Below the pieces are notes generated by a model. The model was given only the letters and a program-made list of their open reading frames with translations. It searched no databases and had not been told where the DNA came from. This document shows, piece by piece, positions 53,780-63,500 of a DNA stretch of 64,000 nucleotides. Made by a program: the position numbers and the translations under genes. Positions within the stretch are counted from its first letter, which is position 1, and every line of letters starts with the position of its first letter. This DNA is from Halorubrum yunnanense (lineage in GTDB: Archaea; Halobacteriota; Halobacteria; Halobacteriales; Haloferacaceae), in assembly GCF_026586675.1 (NCBI RefSeq), contig NZ_JAODIX010000031.1, forward strand, positions 44,050 through 108,049, in the 5' to 3' direction.

Positions 53780-54643
53780 CTACGACGAGTCGACCGCGTC
53801 GACGCGGATCAGGTCCCACGCGTCGTCGATGACGGCTTCCGCGCCGTCGCCCTTCTCGCCCTCGCTTCTCCGCTCGGGCGCGACCGCCGCACCGAGCGCG
53901 TGCTCCGGGACGATGGGCATCGGGATCGGGACGTACCCCGCGGACCGCATCGGCGCGAAGCCGCTGGCGCTCTCGACGACTTCGCCGTCGCTCCCGCGCC
54001 GCACCCGGAACCGCTTGTCGTCGGGGTGGCGGCTGTACGCGTACGGGAACGCCTCCGCCGGCGGCTCCCGGAGGCTTTCGACGCCCGCGAGCACCGCCAC
54101 GACCCGCCCGTCGACCTCGCAGACCAGCCGCGGGACGACCGGGCTCCCCGCCTCGTCGACGGGGGCGGCGTCGACCCCCGGCCCCGCGGGGACGGGCCCA
54201 ATCGGCGTGTCGGTCTCGCGCCACGCGAACGTCGGCTCGCCGAGCCCCTCGGACCGGACACAGGCGTACCCGCCGCCGGGGACGGGGATCCGGTCCGGAC
54301 CGGCGTGGAACGTCCGGTGCCCGTCGCGCTCGGCGACGAGGAGCGACGGGTCGGCGAGCAGGGACCGCACCGTCTCGGCGGTCGCGTCGTCGTCGACGAC
54401 GAAGCAGGCGCGGTGCTCGCGGTCGAGCGCGTGCGCGAGCCGCGACGCGATCACTGTCGCGGTCGCGTCGTCGGGCGTGAGCGGCTCGACCGCGAGCGCC
54501 GTTCCCCCGGATCGGGGGGTCGCGACCGCCGGCGGTTCGGTCCGCGTCTCCGGGTGCGCGACCTCGTAGCCGTCGTCGTCGAGTCGGGCCGCGGCCGCGT
54601 CCGTCAGCCGCCGTCGCGTCGCGTCCCCGAGCGGGCCTGGCAT
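53780..54643 (-). CDS. Conserved haloarchaeal protein of unknown function
   Basis: 287 aa, soluble. No domain recognised. It starts MPGPLGDATRRRLTDAAAARLDDDGYEV, has a hydrophobic core strand (HRACFVVDDDATAETVRSLL) and a Pro-rich stretch ending in an acidic C-terminus (AVIDDAWDLIRVDAVDSS). The gap to the ligase is 76 bp on the same strand. Confidence 0.72.
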   Translation of the reverse strand: MPGPLGDATRRRLTDAAAARLDDDGYEVAHPETRTEPPAVATPRSGGTALAVEPLTPDDATATVIASRLAHALDREHRACFVVDDDATAETVRSLLADPSLLVAERDGHRTFHAGPDRIPVPGGGYACVRSEGLGEPTFAWRETDTPIGPVPAGPGVDAAPVDEAGSPVVPRLVCEVDGRVVAVLAGVESLREPPAEAFPYAYSRHPDDKRFRVRRGSDGEVVESASGFAPMRSAGYVPIPMPIVPEHALGAAVAPERRSEGEKGDGAEAVIDDAWDLIRVDAVDSS

Positions 54644-54719
54644 GAAGGGTGGTAGGACCCGGAGGCTGAAGCGGGTTTCGCGTGGCCGGTCCGCGCCCGG
54701 TCGTGGGCGCGGACGCCTG

Positions 54720-56531
54720 TTAAACGGATTCCGCCGAGTCGCCGGCGAGCCGCGCGACCCGCTCCAGCGAGTCGGCGTCCCCGACCGACTTGTCCTCGCG
54801 CACGCCGACGAACCGGGGGAACCGCAGCGCGTAGCCCGACGAGTACGTCGGCGACGTCTGGATCTCCTCGTAGCCGACCTCGATGACGACCGCCGGGCTG
54901 ATCGAGAGCTCGGTCCCGTCCTCGCTCACGACGTGAGGCTCCAGCCGCTCGGTGAGGGCGGCGAGCTCCTCGTCGGTGAGGCCGGTCGCGACCTTGCCGA
55001 TCGCGGCGAACCCGTCGCCGTTCCCCCCTCCACGCGCCGAGTCCCCTCCGTCCGCCCGCACTCCGAGCAGGAACGTCCCGAACAGGTCCGCGCGGCGCCC
55101 TTCGCCCCACTCCGCCCCGACGACGACCGCGTCGAGCGTCTCCACGTCTGGCTTGCGCTTCAGCCACTCCCGACCGCGGTCGCCCGGGGTGTAGGTCGCG
55201 TCCGGGTCCTTCAGCATGACGCCCTCGTGGCCCGCCTCCAGCGCGGCCGCCTCGGCCGCCTCGATCGCCTCGGCGTCGCTCGCGAGCTCCAGCGTCGCGG
55301 CCGCGCCCGGGAGGACGTCGACGAGGCGCTCGTGGCGCACCCGGAGCGGCTCGTCGAGCAGGTCCGCCCCGTCGGCGTGGAGGCAGTCGAAGGCGTGGAG
55401 CCGGAGCGACACCTCGTCGCGCATCCGGTTGACGTCGTGTTTGCGGCGGAACCGGCGCAACACCTCCTGGAACGGGAGCGGGTCGCCGTCGTCATCGACC
55501 GCGACGACCTCGCCATCGAGGATGACCGGGACGTCGACGCGGTCCGCGACGCGCTCGACTACCTCCGGGAGCGCGTCCGTCACGTCGTCCATGTTCCGGG
55601 AGTAGAGCTCCGGCCCAAGTCCGCCTCCGTCCGCCCCCCTTCCGCCCTCTGGCACGTAGTGGACCTGCACGCGCGCCCCGTCGAACTTCGTCTCGACGGC
55701 GGCCTCGCCGAACGCCTCGACCGCGTCGGTCGCGGTCCCCGCCTGCGCGAGCATCGCCTGCACGGGGCGCCCGACGACGAGGCCCTCCCCGCGGAGGCCG
55801 GCGAGCCCCTCGTCGCGCGCGAGGACCGCGACGCGGCCGTAGTCGTTCGTCACCTGCAGCGCGCGCTCGACGGCCGCGACCGCCTCGTCGCCGGCGCGGA
55901 GGGTCGGGTCGTCGTCCGCCGTCTCGGCACGCTCCCCGTCGTCGCCCTCGCCGGCGTCTCCCGGCGCTCCCGCGAGGAACGCCTCCGCGACCGCGTCCCG
56001 GACGGTGCCCTCGCCGACGCCGATCCGCATCTCGCCGAGCACGAGGCGCGCGAGGAACTTCGCCTCGGCAGGCTCGCAGCGGTTGAAGAGGCCGAACAGC
56101 GCGTCGAGCTTGCGCGACTCGCTGCCGTCGCCCGACGCGGCCGCCAGCTCCCGCAGCGCCGAGTCCAACGCGGCGACGGTGAGCGCGTCGCGCCCCTCGC
56201 CGAAGGCGGCGAGGCCGCGCTGGCCGCCGAACTCGAAGCCGGCGGCGACCGCGCCGATCTCCCCCGCCGACGCGAGCCGGTCCTCGACGTCGGCGGCGGT
56301 CACGTTCGGGCCCGCGGCGCGGGCGATCGCCGCTCGGCACAGCGCCGGGCCGACGTCGAGCGTCCGGGTGTCGTGCGCCGGGAAGACGCGACCGAGCAGG
56401 AAGCGGGTGACCGTCGCGAGGTCGTCGCCGTCGGCCGCGCAGGACAGATCGGCGACCGCGAGCGTCGTCTCGATGTCGCCCGGATCGGCCCCGATCCGCT
56501 CCGCCCGGGCGGCGAACGTGGCGAACTCCAT
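54720..56531 (-). CDS. ligA: ATP-dependent DNA ligase
   Basis: Archaeal DNA ligase I, 603 aa. N-terminal DNA-binding domain, then the nucleotidyltransferase with the adenylated Lys282 in TKFDGARV, VPVILDGEVVAVD, and the C-terminal OB-fold beginning near WLKRKPDVETLDAVVVGAEWG, with KATGLTDEEL- and YSSGYALRFPRFV-type blocks. The start MEFATFAAR at 56531 is the family N-terminus; an in-frame 32-residue extension upstream is basic and unlikely. Confidence 0.95.
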   Translation of the reverse strand: MEFATFAARAERIGADPGDIETTLAVADLSCAADGDDLATVTRFLLGRVFPAHDTRTLDVGPALCRAAIARAAGPNVTAADVEDRLASAGEIGAVAAGFEFGGQRGLAAFGEGRDALTVAALDSALRELAAASGDGSESRKLDALFGLFNRCEPAEAKFLARLVLGEMRIGVGEGTVRDAVAEAFLAGAPGDAGEGDDGERAETADDDPTLRAGDEAVAAVERALQVTNDYGRVAVLARDEGLAGLRGEGLVVGRPVQAMLAQAGTATDAVEAFGEAAVETKFDGARVQVHYVPEGGRGADGGGLGPELYSRNMDDVTDALPEVVERVADRVDVPVILDGEVVAVDDDGDPLPFQEVLRRFRRKHDVNRMRDEVSLRLHAFDCLHADGADLLDEPLRVRHERLVDVLPGAAATLELASDAEAIEAAEAAALEAGHEGVMLKDPDATYTPGDRGREWLKRKPDVETLDAVVVGAEWGEGRRADLFGTFLLGVRADGGDSARGGGNGDGFAAIGKVATGLTDEELAALTERLEPHVVSEDGTELSISPAVVIEVGYEEIQTSPTYSSGYALRFPRFVGVREDKSVGDADSLERVARLAGDSAESV

Positions 56532-56678
56532 GCGTTCAGTCGGCGATCCGCGGCCAAAAGCGCGCCGATGCGTCCGCTGTTCCGTGGGATCGCCGCTCCC
56601 CCTCTCCGCCCCGACAACCGTCCCCACGCCGCCGATCGGCCGCAGGCCTTTTTACCAGCCCGACACGTCGACCGTCGC

Positions 56679-58247
56679 ATGAGCACGGAGTCGGCCCTCG
56701 CAGACGGCGTCCGCGAGGCGCTCGCTATCGACCCCGACGAGTTCGCCGCGCGCGTCGAGGAGGAGGCGGAGATCGTCAAACAGGAGCTCCGCGACGGCTC
56801 CTTCGACAACCACCAGTCGATCGTCGGTTTCGAGTACGAGTTCTACGCGGTCGCCGACGGGCGCTGGAGCGAGGAGTCGCGGGCGGGCAAGTACGCGCTG
56901 ATGCGCGTTCCCCGGCGGCTCCTGGAGCTGATGGGCTTCGAGAAGGAGCTCGGGCTCCACAACGCGGAGATGTCGACGAGCCCGCAGCCGCTCTCCGACC
57001 ACGGGCTGCACGCGCAGCTCTCGGAGGTGCGGGCGCGGCTGGAGGCCGCGGAGAACACCGCGGGCGTCGAGGGGATGCGGCTCGTCTCCGACGGCCTCTG
57101 GACCATTCCCCCGACCGGGGAGACGGCCCGCGAGTACCTCACGGACTGCGTCGACGTTGATGGCGTCACCGTCGCGGTCAACATGAGCGACGCGGTCCGG
57201 TACCACGCGATGGCGAACACGGGCGACGACGAGCGCCTGGGGACGGCCGTCGAGGCGCCCGGGGTGTCGCTCGCGGCGGACACCGTGATGCCGGAGAGCC
57301 TCATCACTTCGATACAGCCGCACTACCAGGTCGCGCAGGCCCGGACGCTTCCGCGGCACTTCCGCTACGCGCTCCGAATCGCGGGCCCCCTGCTCGCGCT
57401 CGGCGTCAACTCCCCGTTCTTCCCGCCGGAGCTGTACGACGAGGGGTGGGACGGCGAGCGCGTCCTCGCCGAGGGCGCCGCGGGGAACCGGATCCACGTG
57501 TTCGAGTCGGTGCTTAACGCCCGGACCGACGACGACAAGGTGCGGTTCCCGCGCGACGTCCACGACGTCGAGACCGCGATCGACCGGATCGTCGCCGACG
57601 AGACGCTCATCCCGATGCCGGAGCCCGAGGGGACCGACCGCTTCGACGACGCGTTCGCGACGTTCCGGACGAAACACGGCAGCTACTGGCGGTGGGTCCG
57701 CCCCGTCTTCGAGGGGGCGAGCCGGTCGAGCGCGAACGCCCGGATCGAGTTCCGACCGATCGCGGCCCAACCCACCGTCCGCGACTCGATCGCCTTCCAG
57801 GCGGCGTTCGCCGGGCTGATGCAGTCGCTCCCCCAGCGCGACCACCCGGCCATCGGCCTCAGCTGGGAAACCGCCCGCGAGAACTTCTACGCCGCGGTCG
57901 CCGACGGGCTCGACGCCGACATCCAGTGGATCGACACCGACGGCGGGGCCACGACCGACACCGACGCGGTGTACGCCGACCTCCTTGACCACGCCGAGGC
58001 CGGGCTCCGGACCGCGGGCTGTCCGGAGGAGGAGGCGGCCTCGTGGCTCGCGCCGCTCCGGTGGCGCGTCGCGAACCGAACCACTCCCGCGAGCTGGAAG
58101 CGGGACCGCGTTCGCGCCCGCCTCGACGACGGCGACGACTTCGAGACCGCGGTCCGCGACACCCAGCGCGAGTACGTCGACCGGCAGTCCGAGACGCTCG
58201 TCGAGGGCGGCTTCTCCGCGTGGAAGGACAGCGGTGAGACGAAGTAG
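56679..58247 (+). CDS. Glutamate-cysteine ligase-like protein
   Basis: 522 aa; resembles the haloarchaeal enzymes annotated as glutamate-cysteine ligase, the step making gamma-glutamylcysteine, the major haloarchaeal low-molecular-weight thiol. The N-terminal half includes IVGFEYEFYAVADGRW and HNAEMSTSPQPLSDHGLHAQ, the ligand-binding region; later NSPFFPPELYDEGWD and ARIEFRPIAAQPT. I rely on memory for family and have no active-site proof. A TTTTTACC about 25 nt before the ATG supports the start. Long in-frame sequence upstream is antisense to ligA and is not coding. Confidence 0.75.
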   Translation: MSTESALADGVREALAIDPDEFAARVEEEAEIVKQELRDGSFDNHQSIVGFEYEFYAVADGRWSEESRAGKYALMRVPRRLLELMGFEKELGLHNAEMSTSPQPLSDHGLHAQLSEVRARLEAAENTAGVEGMRLVSDGLWTIPPTGETAREYLTDCVDVDGVTVAVNMSDAVRYHAMANTGDDERLGTAVEAPGVSLAADTVMPESLITSIQPHYQVAQARTLPRHFRYALRIAGPLLALGVNSPFFPPELYDEGWDGERVLAEGAAGNRIHVFESVLNARTDDDKVRFPRDVHDVETAIDRIVADETLIPMPEPEGTDRFDDAFATFRTKHGSYWRWVRPVFEGASRSSANARIEFRPIAAQPTVRDSIAFQAAFAGLMQSLPQRDHPAIGLSWETARENFYAAVADGLDADIQWIDTDGGATTDTDAVYADLLDHAEAGLRTAGCPEEEAASWLAPLRWRVANRTTPASWKRDRVRARLDDGDDFETAVRDTQREYVDRQSETLVEGGFSAWKDSGETK

Positions 58248-58683
58248 CGCTTATAAACGCTGACGGCTGCAGACCACGCCGACCCACCCGGCGCGCCCCG
58301 GCGAGCGGCCCGGAGGGCCGCGAGCCGACGGCGCGAGGGACGCGGTGAGCGCTCGAAGAGCGCGAACCGCGAGGCTGGGGAGGTGTGAGGTGAGGTCGCG
58401 GTGCGGTCGGGTGGGACTCAAAGGGGTATGCACGAGGAGCGCGGAGGCGACGCAAGCACCGCAGGAAGCGAGTGGAACGAGCGACTGAGGAGCGCAGCGA
58501 GCGTTCGCGCTCCTCGTGCCTGGGGCTTTGGAGGCGTTTGCCGTCGATCCGCGATCGATCATTTATAAACGGGCGCCCGTGGCTTCAGAGGTGTTCACCG
58601 TCGATTCCGAATTAACCTCTTATAAATAAGCGTCTGTGTCGCCAATCGAGCACAGCTCACGCTCACCGACTAGAAACGCGTAT
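58248..58683 (-). repeat. Intergenic element, copy C (minus orientation)
   Basis: 435-bp gap. Read on the minus strand: TTATTTATAAGAGG (58630-58617), GGTGAACACCTCTGAAGCC, second TTTATAAATGATC box (58569-58557), AAACGCCTCCAAAGCCCCAG, arms GCACGAGGAGCGC and GCGCTCCTCGTGC (13 bp; 58430-58442 and 58507-58519), CCCCTTTGAGTCCCACCC, ACACCTCCCCAGCCTCGCG, hairpins GCGCTC/GAGCGC (58349-58363) and GCGGCCC/GGGCCGC (58305-58321), ending at TTTATAAGCGC (58260-58250), 3-5 nt after the preceding gene's stop. The rest (58631-58683) shows no gene. Confidence 0.78.
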
Positions 58684-58996
58684 GAATGGCGGACAGGCGG
58701 GGTGGCCCGGCGTTCCGGCGCGGGGTATCCCGGTTGCCTTCTCCACCCCGCGACCCGACGAGCGACTGGCGTTCGGCGATGGGCTGCTCGCTTCCGCGCC
58801 TGACCCAATGTCACCGACGAACCGCGACGGACCGCTCCTGCGAGCGGGCGGCGCGGACCGCTGTCCCCGGCGGACGAGGCTTCCACGTTGGCTCTCGGGG
58901 CCCGCGCCGGTCAGACCGGACGCGCCCGCTGTTCGGTCCCCGCTAAAGACTACCTCGCGGGTGACGAGCGGGGCCTAACCGCCCGACCTAGTCCAT
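58684..58996 (-). ncRNA. ffs: Signal recognition particle 7S RNA
   Basis: The minus strand at 58775-58806 contains the universal helix-8 core GTCAGGCGCGGAAGCGAGCAG, in two parts GTCAGG and GGAAGCGAGCAGCC. The two ends pair to form helix 1: GGTCGGGCGG near the 5' end (58988-58979) with CCGCCTGTCC near the 3' end (58700-58691). The 5' domain CTAGGTCGGGCGGTTAGG fits what I recall of haloarchaeal 7S RNA. Length about 313 nt, the expected size. A TATA-like CCTTATG (about 59017-59023) lies about 25 nt before the 5' end, with CGAAAGG upstream of it. Boundaries are approximate to about 5-10 nt. Confidence 0.9.
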
Positions 58997-59099
58997 CTGA
59001 CGGTATTCGGGTCCGGCATAAGGGCCTTTCGTTCGGCGACCGCGAGGCCCCTCGTCCGCGGCGCCGGCAGCGGCCGTGGGACAGGGCGCGACTCCCGAC

Positions 59100-59513
59100 C
59101 TACGGCAGGATCGCCTTGGCGTACCCCGCGGCGGAGAGCGGCACGGGGACCGACAGCGCGACGACGGCGCGCGCGTGCCACACCAGCCAGAGGTTGTCGC
59201 GGAACACGGGGCTCGGCTCGATCGCGACCGCCCAGCTCGCCGCGCTCAGGGTCGTCGCGGCTCCGAGCACGACCGCGACGCCGGCGAGCGTCCCCGGGTC
59301 GAGGTTCCCCTGTTCGACCGAAGCGATGACGACGGCGCTCAGCAGCGCGAACAGCGCGATCCCGGCGGCGCCGACGATCCCGGACGCGTAGTAGTCGGCG
59401 AGCTGTGTCGCGTACTCCGGCCCCGAGATGAGCGCGTACGGGGCGCCGAGCACGACGACGGTGGCGACGGCGGTGGCGATTCCCGCCCGGCGCGAGACGT
59501 CGCGGAGGTCCAT
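59100..59513 (-). CDS. Four-TM haloarchaeal membrane protein (DUF7548-like)
   Basis: 137 aa with four hydrophobic segments (about 10-28, 43-64, 73-95 and 113-133). N-terminus MDLRDVSRRAGIATAVATVVV. I link it to a haloarchaeal DUF only from memory; function unknown. The start at 59513 is favoured by a TATA-like CTTTTACC about 30 nt upstream; a longer in-frame sequence upstream has no coding look. It lies downstream of the SRP RNA promoter, which points the other way relative to its stop. Confidence 0.75.
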   Translation of the reverse strand: MDLRDVSRRAGIATAVATVVVLGAPYALISGPEYATQLADYYASGIVGAAGIALFALLSAVVIASVEQGNLDPGTLAGVAVVLGAATTLSAASWAVAIEPSPVFRDNLWLVWHARAVVALSVPVPLSAAGYAKAILP

Positions 59514-59643
59514 ACCTATCGGTCGGTCCGGGACCGCGGTAAAAGGACCGGATCGGCGGCGGGGGCGGCACCGCGCCGCCCGCACCCCCGCGCCGACCGC
59601 CGACCCCCGTACCGTTTTGAGTCGCCGGCGCGGAGTGGGGGAC

Positions 59644-59901
59644 ATGACCCTCGACGTCGACCCGCCGGAGCCGCCAGAGCTCGCCGCCGTGGACCCGAAC
59701 GAGTACGAGCACGCCGAGGTCGCCGGCGGCGAGTACCGCCGCGACGACATCGAGGCGCTCCTCCGCGAGGGGGCGTGGGCGGAGGCGTTCGCGGAGTGGG
59801 CCGCCGGGAGCGAGATGGACGAGTCGGACTGGCAGATCGCCGTCGACCTCGGGCTCGTCTCCCGGTTCGACAATAACCAAACGACTCGTTTGTTATTCTA
59901 G
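59644..59901 (+). pseudogene. Truncated homologue of the next (minus-strand) gene
   Basis: 85 aa. Residues 1-75 (MTLDVDPPEPPELAAVDPNEYEH to LGLVSRFD) align with residues 1-78 of the protein encoded at 59898-60356 on the other strand. After Phe-Asp the host sequence ends and a short new tail (NNQTTRLLF) is encoded in low-GC sequence. The gene therefore lost about half of its C-terminus at a junction near 59871. It ends in CTAG, overlapping the opposing gene's stop by 4 nt. Confidence 0.75.
59872..59897. repeat. Inverted repeat at the low-GC junction
   Basis: AATAACCAAACG (59872-59883) and CGTTTGTTATT (59887-59897) pair with one unpaired C and a 3-nt loop. It sits exactly where the truncated gene loses homology and where GC content falls. 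It could be the end of an inserted element or a bidirectional terminator. Confidence 0.6.
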
Positions 59902-60356
59902 TCGAAATCGGGAAGATCGTCTGGCGCTTCATATTCGCTCTCCCAGTCAATATACTCGTCCTTCAGTACATCACACACAGTTTGCCCTAGCTGGGTTAGT
60001 GCGGCGTTGATTCCCGAAGTGGTCCCCCAACTGTCTAAATCAGGGTGGTAATTCCGTTCCTTCCAGTCTTCCGGAATTCCGGGCGCGTGGTAGCCGACGC
60101 GCTCCGCAAAGCCATCCCAAAAAAAATCAAACTGCTGTATCATGTCCAAATCGGTCAGGATTTCAAATTCTCTCTCATCAAGATCCGTGCCGTCCGCCCA
60201 CTCCGTGAACGCGTCTTCCCACGCACCCTGTCGAAGTAGTTCCTCTATCTCATCGCGTTTATAGTCCGTATCGCCCACTACATCGGCATCGTCATATTCA
60301 TTAGGGTCCATCTCTTCAAGCTCGGGCCGATCGGGCGTCGGCACATCCAGCGTCAT
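59898..60356 (-). CDS. Full-length homologue of the truncated gene, unknown function
   Basis: 152 aa, N-terminus MTLDVPTPDRPELEEMDPNEYDDADV and helical body (RQGAWEDAFTEWADGTDLDEREFEIL), with an aromatic part FDFFWDGFAERVGYHAPGIP and an acidic C-terminus. Codon use is less GC-rich than in the host genes. No domain recognised. It converges on the truncated copy; the two stop codons share CTAG. Confidence 0.75.
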   Translation of the reverse strand: MTLDVPTPDRPELEEMDPNEYDDADVVGDTDYKRDEIEELLRQGAWEDAFTEWADGTDLDEREFEILTDLDMIQQFDFFWDGFAERVGYHAPGIPEDWKERNYHPDLDSWGTTSGINAALTQLGQTVCDVLKDEYIDWESEYEAPDDLPDFD

Positions 60357-60533
60357 ATTTCTATATGAACCGGCGGGGGCATAACTTCACTACATAGGGT
60401 GTCATAGAAGAGTTGCCACAATATTTATTTCGTGAGTTTACAGCCGAATCGGCCGATAGAATATACCTGCGAATCTTGCGCTCACGGTCTCGCATTCCGC
60501 AATTGATAAAACAACTCATGTATTTTAAATAGT

Positions 60534-63500
60534 ATGCAAATTTTTCACACACCCTTAACCATCTCAGGGGACCTAAGTACGGTTCGCTGGGGGCTTTTTC
60601 TCATTTTCATCGGGATTGCGGTCAGTTGCTTCGTGGGTGCTGCGTACGGCTCACGGCTGCGGCGACGAGATACGCAGCTCGGGCTCAGAGCGGTCCTCCT
60701 TACCAACGGATTGTGGCTGGGGTTTCAAGCGCTCGGGCTGACTACCACCAGCGAGTCGCTTAGCAACGCGCTCTACATTGGGGGGCTCATTTGGGGACTC
60801 ACGGGCGTGGGTGCATGGATGTATTTTATTTCAGCGTACACTGGTCGGTCATACCACCGCGACCGGCGTTACCGCGGACTCGCTGTCGGCACCTATCTCG
60901 GGCTCCTCATCGTTAAGCTCACGAACCCGCTGTACGGACTGTACGTCTCGACGGAGCTACAACAAAGCCCGTATCTACATCTCGTCGTTGAGCCGCAGCT
61001 GTTCTACTGGGTCTCGTTTTCTCTCACGTACGCACTTGTGGCACTCAGTTTCTATTGGCTACTCACGACGCTGCGTGAATCGGTGTTTCCAAGTGGAAGT
61101 CTCGGGGCGCTCGGAGTCCTCGCGCTGTCACCGATCATCCCGCGGTTGGCTGTCAGCACGCTGCCGACCGAGATACTACCGCCTATTATGCTGGGATTGA
61201 GCTTCGAACCGGTCGGTGTGACCGCGTTTCTCGCAGGAGTGTTAGTGTTCGTTGAGAGACCCTTCCGGCAGATCGAGCAGTCCGCTCGCTCGCGATTCTT
61301 CGAGAAAGCCGACGACGCGACGTTCGTGTACGACACTGGCGGCGAACTCGTCGAAACAAACACGCAGGGACGGGAGCTACAGTCAGCGACCGATACCGAC
61401 CTTACGACTATCGAGGCGTTCGAGCGGGCGTTCAGTCCGGATACCGAGCTCGATGGTACGGATCCTGTCCCTGTGGAAGTTGACGGTTCCACCCGATACT
61501 TCGAGGTAATAACGAACCGAATGGCCACCGGAGCTGAACTTGTCGGGACGGTCGCAACCGTTCGAGACGTTACCGAGCGGCGAGCGCGAAAGCGCGCGCT
61601 CAATGAGCGGAAGAGAGAGCTCGAACTGAAAGAGCGAGCGATGGACGAGGCCACCGTTGGGATCACGATCAGCGACCCCGACCGCGAGGACAATCCGCTG
61701 ATATACGCTAACGACGGGTTCGTCGAACAGACCGGCTACACCAAAGAGGAAACACTCGGACGGAACTGTCGATTTCTCCAAGGAGACGATAGAGATCAGG
61801 AGGCGCTTGACGAACTCCGTGAGTCGATTGCCGCCGACAAACCGGTGACCGTCAATCTGCGGAACTACCGCAAAAACGGCGAGCAGTTCTGGAACCGCCT
61901 GTCGGTGACGCCGGTGTACGATGACGGCGAATTGGTCAACCACATCGGTATCCAGCAGGACGTAACCGATGAAGTGCGCCGCAAACAGCGGTTGTATGAG
62001 GAACGCGAACAGTTCCGCCTGCTCACCGAAAGCGTCACCGAGTACGCCTTCATCGTCGTTGACGAGGACGGAACCGTTCAAACGTGGAATACCGGTGCCG
62101 AAGAGCTCTTTGGATACGACGCTGAGGCGGCGATCGGAATGCCGATGGCTGAACTTCATCCAGAGTCCGACCGCGAGTCCGGCCTTCCCAAGCGGTTGAT
62201 ACAACAGGCGCGTCTCGCCGGCGAGAGCGCCGACGAGGGGTGGCGAGTTCGCGCCGACGGGTCGGAGTTCTACGCCGACGTGCGGTACGCGCCGCTCGAA
62301 TCCGACGACGGGGTGTTTCGCGGATATGCGGTGATTGTCCGAGATATGACCGAACGCCGCCGCCAACGGCGCCGAACCGAGCTATTCGTCGAAGAGTCCG
62401 AGGACGTCGTCACAGTCCTCGATCCCGACGGGACAATCACCTACACCAGCGGGTCGGTGACGCGGGTGTTCGGCTACGACCCCAACGCCCTCATTGGCGA
62501 GAATATCTTCGATTACGTTCATCCAGACGGACGCGAGCACGCGATGGAGGCGTTCTTTAGTTCCGTTGAGGAAACCGAAAGCGTCACCGCAGAGTGTCGA
62601 TTCAAATCTCCGGACGGCGGGTGGTTCAACATCGAAAGTCGATACCGGAACATGCTTGACGACGACGCCATCGACGGAGTGATTGTCTATCTCAGGAACG
62701 TGACCGAAGCCAAAGACCGTGCTCGACGGTTCGAGAGCATTTTCAACCAGACGTTCCAGTTCACGGCCTTGTTGGACACCGACGGGACGGTCATTGAGGT
62801 CAACGACGCCGCCCTCGAGTTCGGCGGGTTCGAGCGCAGCGACGTCGTCGGGAACCCCTTTTATGAGGCCCAGTGGTGGACACACTCCGAGACAGTCTAC
62901 GATCGGGTTCAGGACGCGATTAAGCGGGCCACAAGCGGGGATTTCGTCCGCTACGAAACGGAAGTGCGGGGCGCTAACGGCCTCGCGACGATCGACTTCT
63001 CGATAAAACCCGTGACAGATGAGGACGACGAGATTACGCTACTCGTTGCTGAGGGACGCAATATCACGGCCCAGCAGCGGTATGGTCGGCACTTGAACGT
63101 CATGCAGCGCGTGATGCGACACAACATGCGAAACGACTTGACAAAGGTCCGAGGCTGGACAGAGCTGATGAGCAGAGAGACGGACGCAGAAAAACGGGCG
63201 GAACAGTTCGAAACTGTCGAACCGATTCTCGACAAGTGGGAGAAGATGATGGAGAAGATGAAACAAATAAAACGAGTCCTCAATCTGGAAGGTGGTGGGG
63301 CAGCCACGACAGAGGCTGGCCCACTGATCGGAGAGGTTGTTAGTGAAATCCGAGAGGAACACGAGGACGCAACGATCTTGACTGAGACATCTAACGACGG
63401 GTCGGTGCAGCTACAGACGACGCTCGGAGAAGCTATCCGTGAGTTGGTAGAAAATGCCGTGAAGCTGAACGATAACACGACAGTCGAGATCGAACTCGTC

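Noticed and set aside
54642..56678. Continuous plus-strand frame that would fuse about 680 residues to the glutamate-cysteine-ligase-like protein
   Set aside because: The upstream part is exactly antisense to DNA ligase, which has all ligase motifs. The MSTESALAD start at 56679 has its own promoter-like box.
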